Assembly (NCBI GenBank): GCA_039922235.1
Contig: JBDSAJ010000067.1
Location: 1-11,380, forward strand
Reading direction: 5' to 3'
Length of the DNA: 11,380 nt
Origin: Umezawaea sp039922235
GTDB lineage: Bacteria > Actinomycetota > Actinomycetes > Mycobacteriales > Pseudonocardiaceae
The notes beneath the pieces were generated by a model that did not search any database, was not told where the DNA came from, and saw only the letters and a list, made by a program, of their open reading frames with translations. Of this stretch, positions 1 to 5,369 are shown piece after piece (position 1 is the stretch's first letter; every line of letters starts with the position of its first letter). The position numbers were made by a program, and so were the translations under genes.

Positions 1-128
1 CCCTTCGCAGAGAAGGGGTTCGCCGAACCCGGTGCCGCACCGGCGGTCCGCTGGACGCCCACCACGGACATCCCCGCCAGTGCGGCGGCCGCCGCGAGCA
101 CGCTGCGCCGGGTCGGTTCGAAACTCAC
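1..128 (-). CDS. N-terminus of a Tat-exported protein (partial, runs off the window)
   Basis: Only the first 42 codons are visible. The GTG start at 128..126 overlaps the rhamnosidase TGA (127..125) in the arrangement GTGA, so translation is probably coupled. The encoded start reads MSFEPTRRSVLAAAAALAG, followed by a short hydrophobic run and an Ala-rich stretch ending near residue 32 (TAGAA), a likely signal-peptidase site. The TRR-S-V-L core with a long alanine-rich h-region is what a twin-arginine (Tat) signal looks like, so the product is probably exported folded. The mature domain is outside the window and its function cannot be read. From its operon position directly after a secreted rhamnosidase, a second carbohydrate-active enzyme or sugar-binding protein is the natural guess, but that is inference only. 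Confidence 0.75.
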   Translation of the reverse strand, partial: MSFEPTRRSVLAAAAALAGMSVVGVQRTAGAAPGSANPFSAK

Positions 129-3100
129 GGCGCGGACACCGCTTGCGGAGCGCGGAACTCGTAGTGCCCCGAGCCGACGGTCACGGTGAGCACCCCGTTC
201 TGGTGTGACACACCGGTGACACCCCTGACCTTCGCGACGGGCGAGCCGCCCTCGGTGACGGACTTCGCCGCCGTGGCCGGGATCTCCACCTGGGCGGTGG
301 TGTTGACCGGCACGTCGACCACGAGGCGGAAGCCCTTCTTGTCGTTGTGCCAGGACGACTTGATCCGGCCGTACGCCGAGTCGAACGAGCCCGAGCCGCT
401 CGTCAGCCCGCCGCCGAGGTGCGGCGCGATGCGCGACTTGTGGTAGCCGGCCTCCAGGGCGGAGATGCCACCGATGTTCTCGTACATCCAGAGCCCGACC
501 GCGCCGTAGGCGTAGTGGTTGAACGAGTTCATGCCGGGATCGCCGAAGGTGCCGTCGGGGTTGATGGAGTTCCAGCGCTCCCACATCGTGGTGGCCCCCA
601 TCTTCACCTCGTAGCCCCAGGACGGGTACTGGTCGCGCAGCAGCAACGCGTACGCCTCGCTCATCCGGCCGCTCCCGCTCAGCGCGGGCAGCAGCCACGG
701 CGTGCCGAGGAAGCCGGTCGTGAGCGCTCCGCCACTGGCCTTGATCTTGGCGACGAACTTGTCGGCGACCGCGGTCCGCGCCTCGCCCGGCACCAGGTTC
801 ATCCCGAGCGCCATGGCATACGCGGTCTGGCTGTTGCCGGAGACGGTGCCGTCGGCGGCGACGAAAGCCGCGGTGAAGGCGGCGCGGATGCTTCCGGACA
901 GCGCCGCGTAGGCGTCCGCGTCGGCGTTCTCCCCGATCGCCCGCGCCATCTCGGACATCATCCGCGCGTCCTCGGCGTAGTAGGCCGTGCCGAGGATGCC
1001 GCTCGACGTGGGGTCGTCGAGGTTGAGCCAGTCGTGGAACCGGCCGCGCTGGTCGTCGATCAGGTCGGTGCCCGCACCCGTGCGCACGAAGTCGAAGAAC
1101 CGCTTCATGGACGGGTAGTGCTCCCGCACGGTGGCCGTGTCGGCGTACGCGTGCCAGAGCGCGTACGGCACCGTGATGCCGGAGTCGCTCCACCCGACGC
1201 CGCCACCGCCGTCGTCGCGCGGATCCGGTGCGATGCTGTTGTAGTCGCCGTTGCCGCGCTGGGTGGACCGCAGGTCGCCGAGCCACTTGCGCAGGAAGGC
1301 GCGGGTGTCCTGGTTGTACGACGCGGTCGGCGCGAACACGTTGATGTCACCGGTCCAGCCGAGCCGCTCGTCCCGTGCGGGCGTGTCGGTGGGAACGGAC
1401 AGGAAGTTGCCGCGCTGCCCCCAGGAGATGTTGCTCTGCAACTTGTTCAGCATCGGGTTCGACGTGCTGAAGGCGCCGGTGGTGCGCAGGTCCGAACTCC
1501 ACACCACCCCCTGGACGTCCGAGGCGCGGGGACCGGTGACGCCGGTGATCTCGACGTAGCGGAACCCGTGCTGGGTGAAGGTCGGCTCGTACTCCACCGT
1601 GCCGTCGGCCGCGAAGGTGTAGCGGTCGGTGGACTCGGCCGAGCGCAGGTTCGCCGTGTACAGGGTGCCGTCCGGGTTGAGCACCTCGCCGTGGCGGATC
1701 GTCGCGGTCTGCCCGGCAGTGCCCTTCAGGCGCAACCTGGTGACGCCGACCATGTTCTGGCCGAGGTCGTAGATGTGCGTTCCCGCCTTGGGCTCCGTGC
1801 GCGAGACCGTCGACAGCACCTCGGTCGCGCGCACGGGCTCGTCGGGCTGCGGCACGAGCAGCGCCGTGGCGGACTCGGCCTTGACCGGGGTGACCCATCC
1901 CGCCTGGTCGTAGCGCGCGCGGTTCCAGCCCCGCCGTTCCAGCCGGGCGTCGTAGGTCTCGCCCATGTGCCGGTCGGCGCGGACGAACGGCCCGTTCGCC
2001 GTCCGCCACGAGGTGTCGGTGCGGATCCAGTCGTGGGTGCCGTCGGAGTAGTCGATCCGCAGCTGCGCCACGACCGAGGGCGTCGTGCCGTAGACACCGG
2101 GTGTCGGGATGTTCCCGAGGTGCCCCGCGTACCACCCCGGCGCCAGAGCGATGCCGAAAGCGTTGGCACCTGGGCGAAGCAGCTTGCCGATGTCGTAGGT
2201 CTGGTGCTGGACGCGGGTCCGGTAGTCGGTCCAACCCGGCGCCAGTTCCTGGTCGCCGACCTTCTCGCCGTTGAGGCTGAGCTCGTAGATGCCCTTCGCG
2301 GCGCCGTACGCCCGCGCTCCCACGACCTTCTTGCCCGCCGGGACGGTGAACTCCTTGCGGAACAGCGGAAGGCCGGTGCGTTCGGTGTACAGCACCTCGG
2401 CGGGCGTGGACAGGTCGAGGCCGTCGGCGCCGACCGTCCCGCCGGTGAAGGGGTTGCGACCGTCGGCGAAGGTGACGTCGGCGAGGGCGGCGCCGTCCGC
2501 ACCGGTGACGGTGGCGCGGTGGACGACGAACTTCTCCTGCCCCTGGTCGGCGTTCACCACCCGGTAGCCGAACGTCCCGGTGATGCCGTCCGGCCTGGTG
2601 CGCTGGTCGACCTGGACGCCGTCGACCTTCGTGGTGATGGTCTGGCCCAGCGCCGAGATCGTGAAGTGGTGGCGGCCGGTGAGCAGTTGGTCCTGCGAGA
2701 TGGTGCCGGAGATGTCGAGCACGGCGAACAGGTCCCAGTTGCCGTTGGTCCGGCGGTGCAGCCGGAGCTTGGGCTTGCCGGTGCCGTCGGCGACGCTGAT
2801 CTGCCACAGGTACCCGTTGCCGACGTCGGCCGAGCGGAAGAAGACGCCGACCACGAGGGCCTTGAGGGTGAACTCGGTGTCGACCGCGTAGTCGCTCCAG
2901 CCGAGCGGTGCGTCCTGGTCTGCGAGCCAGTCCGCGCCCGCCCAGTCCGCCGCGCCGAGCAGCCCGGTCTCGAACCACGCGGGCTTGCTCCACCCGCTCG
3001 TCCTCCCCGCTCCGTCCCAGGTCCGGACCTGCCAGTGGTACCGGGTCGCCGAACTCAGCGCCGGGCCGTCGTAGGTCACGGCGGTCTGGCGCGGGGAGGT

Positions 3101-3403
3101 GACTCGGCCGCTCGACCACACGTCGCCCGCGCCGGGCGATCGGCCGACCCGCAGTTCGTACGCGCTCTGGACGACACCCCTCCGGTCCGCGGTCGACACC
3201 CAGCCGAAGTGCGGTCGGGTGCCCCCGATGCCCAGCGGGTTCGTGCGGTCGTCGACCGTCAGACCACCGAGCCGGATGCCGCCCTCCGCCGCGGCCGACC
3301 GCATCGGCACGAACAGTCCGGCGAGCACCACCAGCACCGCGATCAGGACGAGCCCTGCACGAGCGTGTCGTTCCGGGGCAGCGCCGCCTCGGTCCGTAGT
3401 CAT
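125..3403 (-). CDS. Secreted alpha-L-rhamnosidase, glycoside hydrolase family 78, with CBM67-like insertion
   Basis: Predicted to release terminal alpha-L-rhamnose from plant polysaccharides or glycosides outside the cell. I take the ATG at 3403..3401 (1092 aa): it has an AGG-type ribosome site at 3411-3413 with 7-nt spacing and opens a good signal peptide (basic start, hydrophobic stretch about residues 16-33, cleavage after SAAA near 39). Upstream in-frame starts (ATG 3424, ATG 3439, TTG 3457) are less convincing. Domain order: Ig/Fn3-like module (about 44-146), concanavalin-like insert resembling the rhamnose-binding CBM67 of Streptomyces avermitilis Rha78A (about 155-315, with DVGNGYLWQ at 193-201), GH78 N-terminal beta domain (about 345-500), central beta domain (about 520-630), (alpha/alpha)6 catalytic barrel (about 640-985), C-terminal beta domain. 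The motif DTPARDERLGWTGD carries the presumed general acid E679, and TTMWERW the presumed general base E942. The protein is complete and slightly longer than that relative (about 1030 aa). Substrate is not determinable. Confidence 0.93.
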   Translation of the reverse strand: MTTDRGGAAPERHARAGLVLIAVLVVLAGLFVPMRSAAAEGGIRLGGLTVDDRTNPLGIGGTRPHFGWVSTADRRGVVQSAYELRVGRSPGAGDVWSSGRVTSPRQTAVTYDGPALSSATRYHWQVRTWDGAGRTSGWSKPAWFETGLLGAADWAGADWLADQDAPLGWSDYAVDTEFTLKALVVGVFFRSADVGNGYLWQISVADGTGKPKLRLHRRTNGNWDLFAVLDISGTISQDQLLTGRHHFTISALGQTITTKVDGVQVDQRTRPDGITGTFGYRVVNADQGQEKFVVHRATVTGADGAALADVTFADGRNPFTGGTVGADGLDLSTPAEVLYTERTGLPLFRKEFTVPAGKKVVGARAYGAAKGIYELSLNGEKVGDQELAPGWTDYRTRVQHQTYDIGKLLRPGANAFGIALAPGWYAGHLGNIPTPGVYGTTPSVVAQLRIDYSDGTHDWIRTDTSWRTANGPFVRADRHMGETYDARLERRGWNRARYDQAGWVTPVKAESATALLVPQPDEPVRATEVLSTVSRTEPKAGTHIYDLGQNMVGVTRLRLKGTAGQTATIRHGEVLNPDGTLYTANLRSAESTDRYTFAADGTVEYEPTFTQHGFRYVEITGVTGPRASDVQGVVWSSDLRTTGAFSTSNPMLNKLQSNISWGQRGNFLSVPTDTPARDERLGWTGDINVFAPTASYNQDTRAFLRKWLGDLRSTQRGNGDYNSIAPDPRDDGGGGVGWSDSGITVPYALWHAYADTATVREHYPSMKRFFDFVRTGAGTDLIDDQRGRFHDWLNLDDPTSSGILGTAYYAEDARMMSEMARAIGENADADAYAALSGSIRAAFTAAFVAADGTVSGNSQTAYAMALGMNLVPGEARTAVADKFVAKIKASGGALTTGFLGTPWLLPALSGSGRMSEAYALLLRDQYPSWGYEVKMGATTMWERWNSINPDGTFGDPGMNSFNHYAYGAVGLWMYENIGGISALEAGYHKSRIAPHLGGGLTSGSGSFDSAYGRIKSSWHNDKKGFRLVVDVPVNTTAQVEIPATAAKSVTEGGSPVAKVRGVTGVSHQNGVLTVTVGSGHYEFRAPQAVSAP

Positions 3404-3410
3404 CGCACTA

Positions 3411-3413
3411 CCT
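3411..3413 (-). promoter_or_regulatory. Ribosome binding site deciding the rhamnosidase start
   Basis: The minus strand reads AAAGGCAGGTAGTGCG directly before the ATG at 3403. The AGG nearest the start is 7 nt away. The other in-frame starts upstream lack a comparable site at usable distance. This favours the 1092-residue product over the longer versions. Confidence 0.5.
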
Positions 3414-3494
3414 GCCTTTCGCATGGGAAATCGACCCATGAGCGGGTGGGTGGGCAACCTTGGGAACGGTCGAAGCGCCGGAGTCGCCGCCTCG

Positions 3495-3510
3495 GTTGAA
3501 ACGATTCAAC
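3495..3510. promoter_or_regulatory. LacI-family-style operator in front of the rhamnosidase gene
   Basis: GTTGAAACGATTCAAC is an inverted repeat with 6-base arms (GTTGAA/TTCAAC) around ACGA. It differs by one base from the TTGAAACGTTTCAA type of palindrome typical of LacI-family repressors of sugar-utilisation genes in actinobacteria. On the minus strand it begins 7 nt after the proposed -10 box, so it covers the expected transcription start, a classic repression position. The regulator and its inducer (rhamnose or a rhamnoside would be logical) are not in the window. Confidence 0.6.
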
Positions 3511-3517
3511 GACGGCG

Positions 3518-3547
3518 ACAGTAAGTGACTTGGCTCACTGCGGTCAA
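3518..3547 (-). promoter_or_regulatory. Sigma70-like promoter of the rhamnosidase operon
   Basis: Read on the minus strand: -35 TTGACC (3547..3542), an 18-nt spacer, -10 TACTGT (3523..3518). Five of six bases of the -35 match TTGACA, and the -10 fits the TAnnnT pattern. The expected start lies near 3511, giving a leader of about 105 nt before the ATG at 3403. It was found by eye and not scored against background. The adjacent palindrome supports it. Confidence 0.5.
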
Positions 3548-3804
3548 GGGTCGGCATCGGGTGCCGGAGCGCTCAACCGGTTGGGTGCCAACGGTTGGAT
3601 GACCCGATGACAGGTCCGAACGGTCCAATGGGCTGGGCGATCCGCGCCTGCGGCCCCGGTGATCCGGTTGGGCGGAGGCGGGTCTCGCGCACGGCGGTGG
3701 TGCGGCCGGATGGCGCAGCCGGTGCTGACCGCGCGGGCTTCACCGGCCCGCAGCCAAACAACGCGAGAAGTCGCTGTGAGGACATTGTGGACTGATGAAC
3801 GGCC
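3548..3804. other. Non-coding stretch upstream of the rhamnosidase promoter
   Basis: About 260 bases between the rhamnosidase promoter and the terminator of the wall-protein gene. Short open frames here have no ribosome site and no protein-like composition. The only structure I see is a pair of adjacent perfect palindromes, CAACCGGTTG (3574-3583) and CCAACGGTTGG (3588-3598), separated by 4 nt and lying about 30 bases upstream of the -35 box. They could bind an activator or a second repressor, or fold as short hairpins. Confidence 0.4.
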
Positions 3805-3836
3805 GAAGCCGGTCGGGCGAGCGCCCGACCGGCTTC
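3805..3836 (-). terminator. Hairpin terminator after the LAXTG protein gene
   Basis: A perfect 14-bp stem, GAAGCCGGTCGGGC (3805-3818) and GCCCGACCGGCTTC (3823-3836), with a 4-nt loop. It lies 17 bases after the TAA stop (3856..3854) of the wall-protein gene. There is no strong U-tract after it on the minus strand, which is common for actinobacterial terminators. It separates that gene from the rhamnosidase operon downstream and, being symmetric, could also stop transcription from the other direction. Confidence 0.8.
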
Positions 3837-3853
3837 AGTGGTGCACGTGGTGC

Positions 3854-4555
3854 TTACTCGGCGGAGCGGCGACGGCGCAGGGTGAACAGCGCGACCCCAC
3901 CCGCACCCAGGAGGGTGAAGCCGATCGCCAGCGGCACGGCGATCGAAGCGCCGGTGCTCGCCAGGTCCGACTCGTTGCCGACCGGCACGATCCCCTGGGT
4001 CGTCGTGGTGGGCGGCACGAACTGCGTCGTGGTCGTCGTGGGAGGCGTCGACTCGCTCGGCGTCGTCTCGCTCGGCGAGGTCTCGGTGGTCGTGGTCGAC
4101 GTCGTCGACTCGGGCGTGGTGGTGGTCGTCGACGTCGTCGTGCTGGTGGTGGTCGACGTGGTCGTGCTGGTGGTGGTCGTCGTCGGCGGCTTGTAGACGC
4201 ACGCCGGGGTCTCGAGCTTCTTGGTGAACGAGTACTGCTTGCCGTCGCTCGCCTTCACCTCGACGGTGAAGACGTGGGCCACGTCACCTGGTCTGGTGAA
4301 CTTGTCCTCGAAGTACTGACCGAACTTCTGGTCCTTGAGGGTCTCGCTGCCATCCTTGATCGTGATGGTGTTGGAGTTGCCACCCGCGTACGACATCAGC
4401 TTCACGGAGAGCAGTGCCTTGTCGCCCTTGCACTCCGCCTTGAGGACCGGGGTGTGCGCTGACGCCGGGGCCGTCATCGCCAGCAGGGCGACTGCCGCGG
4501 CGGCTGTCACCGCGGAAGCGCCGATCGCACTGCGGGCGATCCGTGCGAACTCCAT
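3854..4555 (-). CDS. Cell-wall-anchored protein with LAXTG sorting signal and Thr-rich stalk
   Basis: A 233-residue surface protein. Residues 1-33 form a Sec signal peptide (basic start, Ala-rich core, ASA cleavage before His34). Residues 34-120 look like one small beta-sandwich domain bounded by two cysteines (C42, C119) that could form a disulfide. Residues 124-189 are a low-complexity Thr/Ser/Pro stalk, probably wall-spanning and possibly glycosylated. The end is a complete sorting signal: LASTG at 198-202, a hydrophobic segment about 204-226, then RRRR at 227-230. LAXTG is the form used by class E sortases in high-GC actinobacteria, so the product should be linked to peptidoglycan. The ATG at 4555 has AGGAGA 5 nt upstream. 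No neighbour shares an operon with it; a hairpin terminator follows. The specific function of the beta domain is not recognised; similar secreted proteins occur in Streptomyces-type genomes as adhesin-like hypotheticals. Confidence 0.9.
   Translation of the reverse strand: MEFARIARSAIGASAVTAAAAVALLAMTAPASAHTPVLKAECKGDKALLSVKLMSYAGGNSNTITIKDGSETLKDQKFGQYFEDKFTRPGDVAHVFTVEVKASDGKQYSFTKKLETPACVYKPPTTTTTSTTTSTTTSTTTSTTTTTPESTTSTTTTETSPSETTPSESTPPTTTTTQFVPPTTTTQGIVPVGNESDLASTGASIAVPLAIGFTLLGAGGVALFTLRRRRSAE
3989..4186 (-). repeat. Low-complexity Thr/Ser/Pro-coding repeat, with a 19-bp direct repeat at 24-bp period
   Basis: This stretch encodes the stalk of the LAXTG protein. It consists of ACC/ACG/TCG-rich codons. 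At 4137-4155 and 4161-4179 there are two identical 19-base copies (GTCGTGCTGGTGGTGGTCG on the plus strand) offset by 24 bases, encoding the STTT/TSTTT pattern. Such tracts change length easily by slippage, so stalk length is expected to vary between strains. Confidence 0.8.
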
Positions 4556-4560
4556 GTAGG

Positions 4561-4566
4561 TCTCCT
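4561..4566 (-). promoter_or_regulatory. Ribosome binding site of the LAXTG protein gene
   Basis: The minus strand reads AGGAGA 5 nt before the ATG at 4555..4553. It is a near-consensus site and fixes the start of the wall-protein gene. Confidence 0.85.
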
Positions 4567-4639
4567 GTATCGGGTTGAACAGTGTTGTAGCGGGGCGGAC
4601 AACTAGCGGTACGGAGAGGAGGACTGGTCAGTTCGGACA

Positions 4640-4654
4640 GAAAGGTCACCTTTC
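4640..4654. repeat. Short perfect inverted repeat in intergenic DNA
   Basis: GAAAGGTCACCTTTC has 7-base perfect arms around a single central base. It lies 85 bases upstream of the wall-protein start and about 70 bases beyond the stop of the tnpB remnant. It could be an operator for the wall-protein gene or a leftover end hairpin of the decayed element. Nothing in the sequence decides between these. Confidence 0.4.
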
Positions 4655-4721
4655 GGCATCGGTCGTGCTACTCCAGGCATCACCGTTGCCCGAAGTGGGA
4701 ACGAACATGAGTTCGCCCAGC

Positions 4722-4949
4722 TCAGGCAGTCGTCACCTTGCGGTGGCGGCGTTGACCCGGACGGGGTCCGGGTCTTCCCGTGGCAGTACCCGCTGCCCGC
4801 GCGATGCGGGGGTTCTCGATCATGACCGTGCCGTGAGCGCGAACCAGACGGGTGGACAGCTGGTGCAGGCCGTCACGACGGGCGTTCGCCACAGCGGTGT
4901 GCAGCGTCGCGATGCAGGCCTGGGTGCACAACGACGGCAAGTAGGCCAA
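4722..4949 (-). pseudogene. Decayed fragment of an IS200/IS605-type TnpB (OrfB) gene
   Basis: The minus-strand frame, best seen over 4913..4794, reads LHTAVANARRDGLHQLSTRL then VRAHGTVMIENPRIARA. This matches the TnpB pattern of an Arg-rich helix with LHKLSTRLV, then a hydrophobic strand ending in the second RuvC acidic residue (usually VVEDL), then NRRLARA. Here the Glu is followed directly by N-PRIARA, as if the D-L-N-V-x-G-M segment had been deleted in frame. After that the frame runs into a short basic tail and stops at 4722. Upstream, the same frame meets a stop (TAA) at about 4972..4974, and neither the first RuvC Asp region nor the zinc-finger CxxC motifs are present. It is therefore a dead remnant, not a working nuclease. 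The family call comes from motif memory, not from a search. Confidence 0.5.
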
Positions 4950-4960
4950 GGGGCACCACC

Positions 4961-4993
4961 GTGGCCGATTTTACTCGGAGTCAAATCGGCCAC
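4961..4993. repeat. 33-base head-to-head inverted repeat (hairpin)
   Basis: Arms GTGGCCGATTT (4961-4971) and AAATCGGCCAC (4983-4993) are perfectly complementary over 11 bases. After one T/C mismatch the inner ACT/AGT also pairs around a CGG loop. Read outward-in on either strand, both halves give GTGGCCGATTT-N-ACTC-N-GAGT. It could be a terminator, a pair of abutting mobile-element ends, or an operator. The position just upstream of the tnpB fragment favours an element-end or insertion scar. Confidence 0.6.
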
Positions 4994-5036
4994 AGCACGC
5001 TGGAAACCGAAGCCACTGAGGCCGGCCGGATCGGCA

Positions 5037-5052
5037 CGGTCGATCTCGACCG
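5037..5052. repeat. Short inverted repeat
   Basis: CGGTCGA (5037-5043) and TCGACCG (5046-5052) are perfect 7-base arms separated by TC. It is a compact palindrome in the degraded intergenic stretch. No gene start is close enough to assign it a regulatory role. Confidence 0.4.
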
Positions 5053-5172
5053 ACAACAAGCAGAACCCGGCGAGTGACCGCGACCGACCGGACACTGCCC
5101 GGCTCCAGGATCGCCAGTTCGGGTCCAGGCTCCCGCTCGCCGAAAGTCCCGACGAATAACCGAGGAATCCTC

Positions 5173-5186
5173 TAGAACGCGTTCTC
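5173..5186. promoter_or_regulatory. KstR-like operator, distal site
   Basis: TAGAACGCGTTCTC contains the perfect palindrome GAACGCGTTC (5175-5184) and fits the published KstR pattern TnnAACnnGTTnnA at every fixed base except the last (C for A). KstR is the TetR-family repressor of cholesterol catabolism and of mce4 in mycobacteria and rhodococci. The site is about 122 bp upstream, centre to centre, of a second similar site, and its flanks are in the opposite orientation, as expected if it once served a leftward promoter. Confidence 0.6.
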
Positions 5187-5283
5187 GTTCAATGAGAGGA
5201 ATTGTTCTCCGACGCGACGGACGTTTGCGCCGATAGGACGCTGTGCAGCCAGTCTTCCAGCGCGGAGGCCACGCGGTCGGCTC

Positions 5284-5312
5284 TTGAGATAAACGAGAAC
5301 AGATTCTAGTGT
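5284..5312 (+). promoter_or_regulatory. Promoter of the mce operon
   Basis: -35 TTGAGA (5284-5289), a 17-nt spacer, -10 TAGTGT (5307-5312). The -35 matches TTGACA in five of six bases and the -10 fits TAnnnT. The predicted start is near 5319, leaving a leader of about 50 nt to the yrbEA ATG. The KstR-like palindrome fills the spacer and touches the -10, so a bound repressor would block RNA polymerase. Confidence 0.6.
5295..5308. promoter_or_regulatory. KstR-like operator, promoter-proximal site
   Basis: GAGAACAGATTCTA, inside CGAGAACAGATTCTAG (5294-5309), matches the distal site in reverse orientation: CTAGAAnnnGTTCTCGTT is shared by both, 15 of 18 bases. One half-site (GAGAAC) is exact; the other has ATT where the consensus has GTT. 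It overlaps the spacer and -10 of the promoter for yrbEA. Confidence 0.6.
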
Positions 5313-5369
5313 GCCGGATACACACCCTCAACCGATCGCTCGACGAGGAGTGATACCGGTGCAGGCACG

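Larger units (their letters stand above)
4950..5170. other. Intergenic scar region without an intact gene
   Basis: Short open frames exist on both strands (for example minus 5095..4820 and minus 5331..4981), but none has a ribosome site, a recognisable family pattern or a convincing start. The stretch contains two inverted repeats (listed separately) and lies between the tnpB fragment and the first KstR-like site. I read it as degraded sequence left by past insertions or deletions. Confidence 0.45.

Noticed and set aside
1347..3119. 590-codon minus-strand frame within the rhamnosidase
   Set aside because: Out-of-frame shadow rich in Arg/Pro/His, no ribosome site, contradicts the clear GH78 frame.
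347..3499. Very long plus-strand open frame antisense to the rhamnosidase
   Set aside because: High GC keeps the opposite strand open; its translation is Arg/Val/Gly-rich without family motifs, whereas the minus frame is a full GH78 enzyme with catalytic motifs.
4137..4179. Repeats in the wall-protein gene as a CRISPR-like array
   Set aside because: Two 19-bp copies with 5-bp gaps inside a codon-repetitive Thr stalk; no spacer-repeat architecture.
3573..4202. Minus-strand frame of about 209 codons overlapping the wall-protein gene
   Set aside because: Its His/Asp repeat is the Thr-rich stalk read in another frame; the terminator hairpin lies inside it.
4722..4949. Intact small TnpB-like nuclease gene
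   Set aside because: Lacks the first RuvC aspartate region and the zinc-finger cysteines, and has a stop upstream and a deletion, so only a relic is supported.
4575..5159. 194-codon plus-strand frame in the intergenic region
   Set aside because: No recognisable motifs, starts in the promoter area of the wall-protein gene and runs antisense through the tnpB relic.
4981..5331. 116-codon minus-strand frame under the mce promoter
   Set aside because: No family resemblance or ribosome site, and it would cover both KstR-like operators and the promoter.
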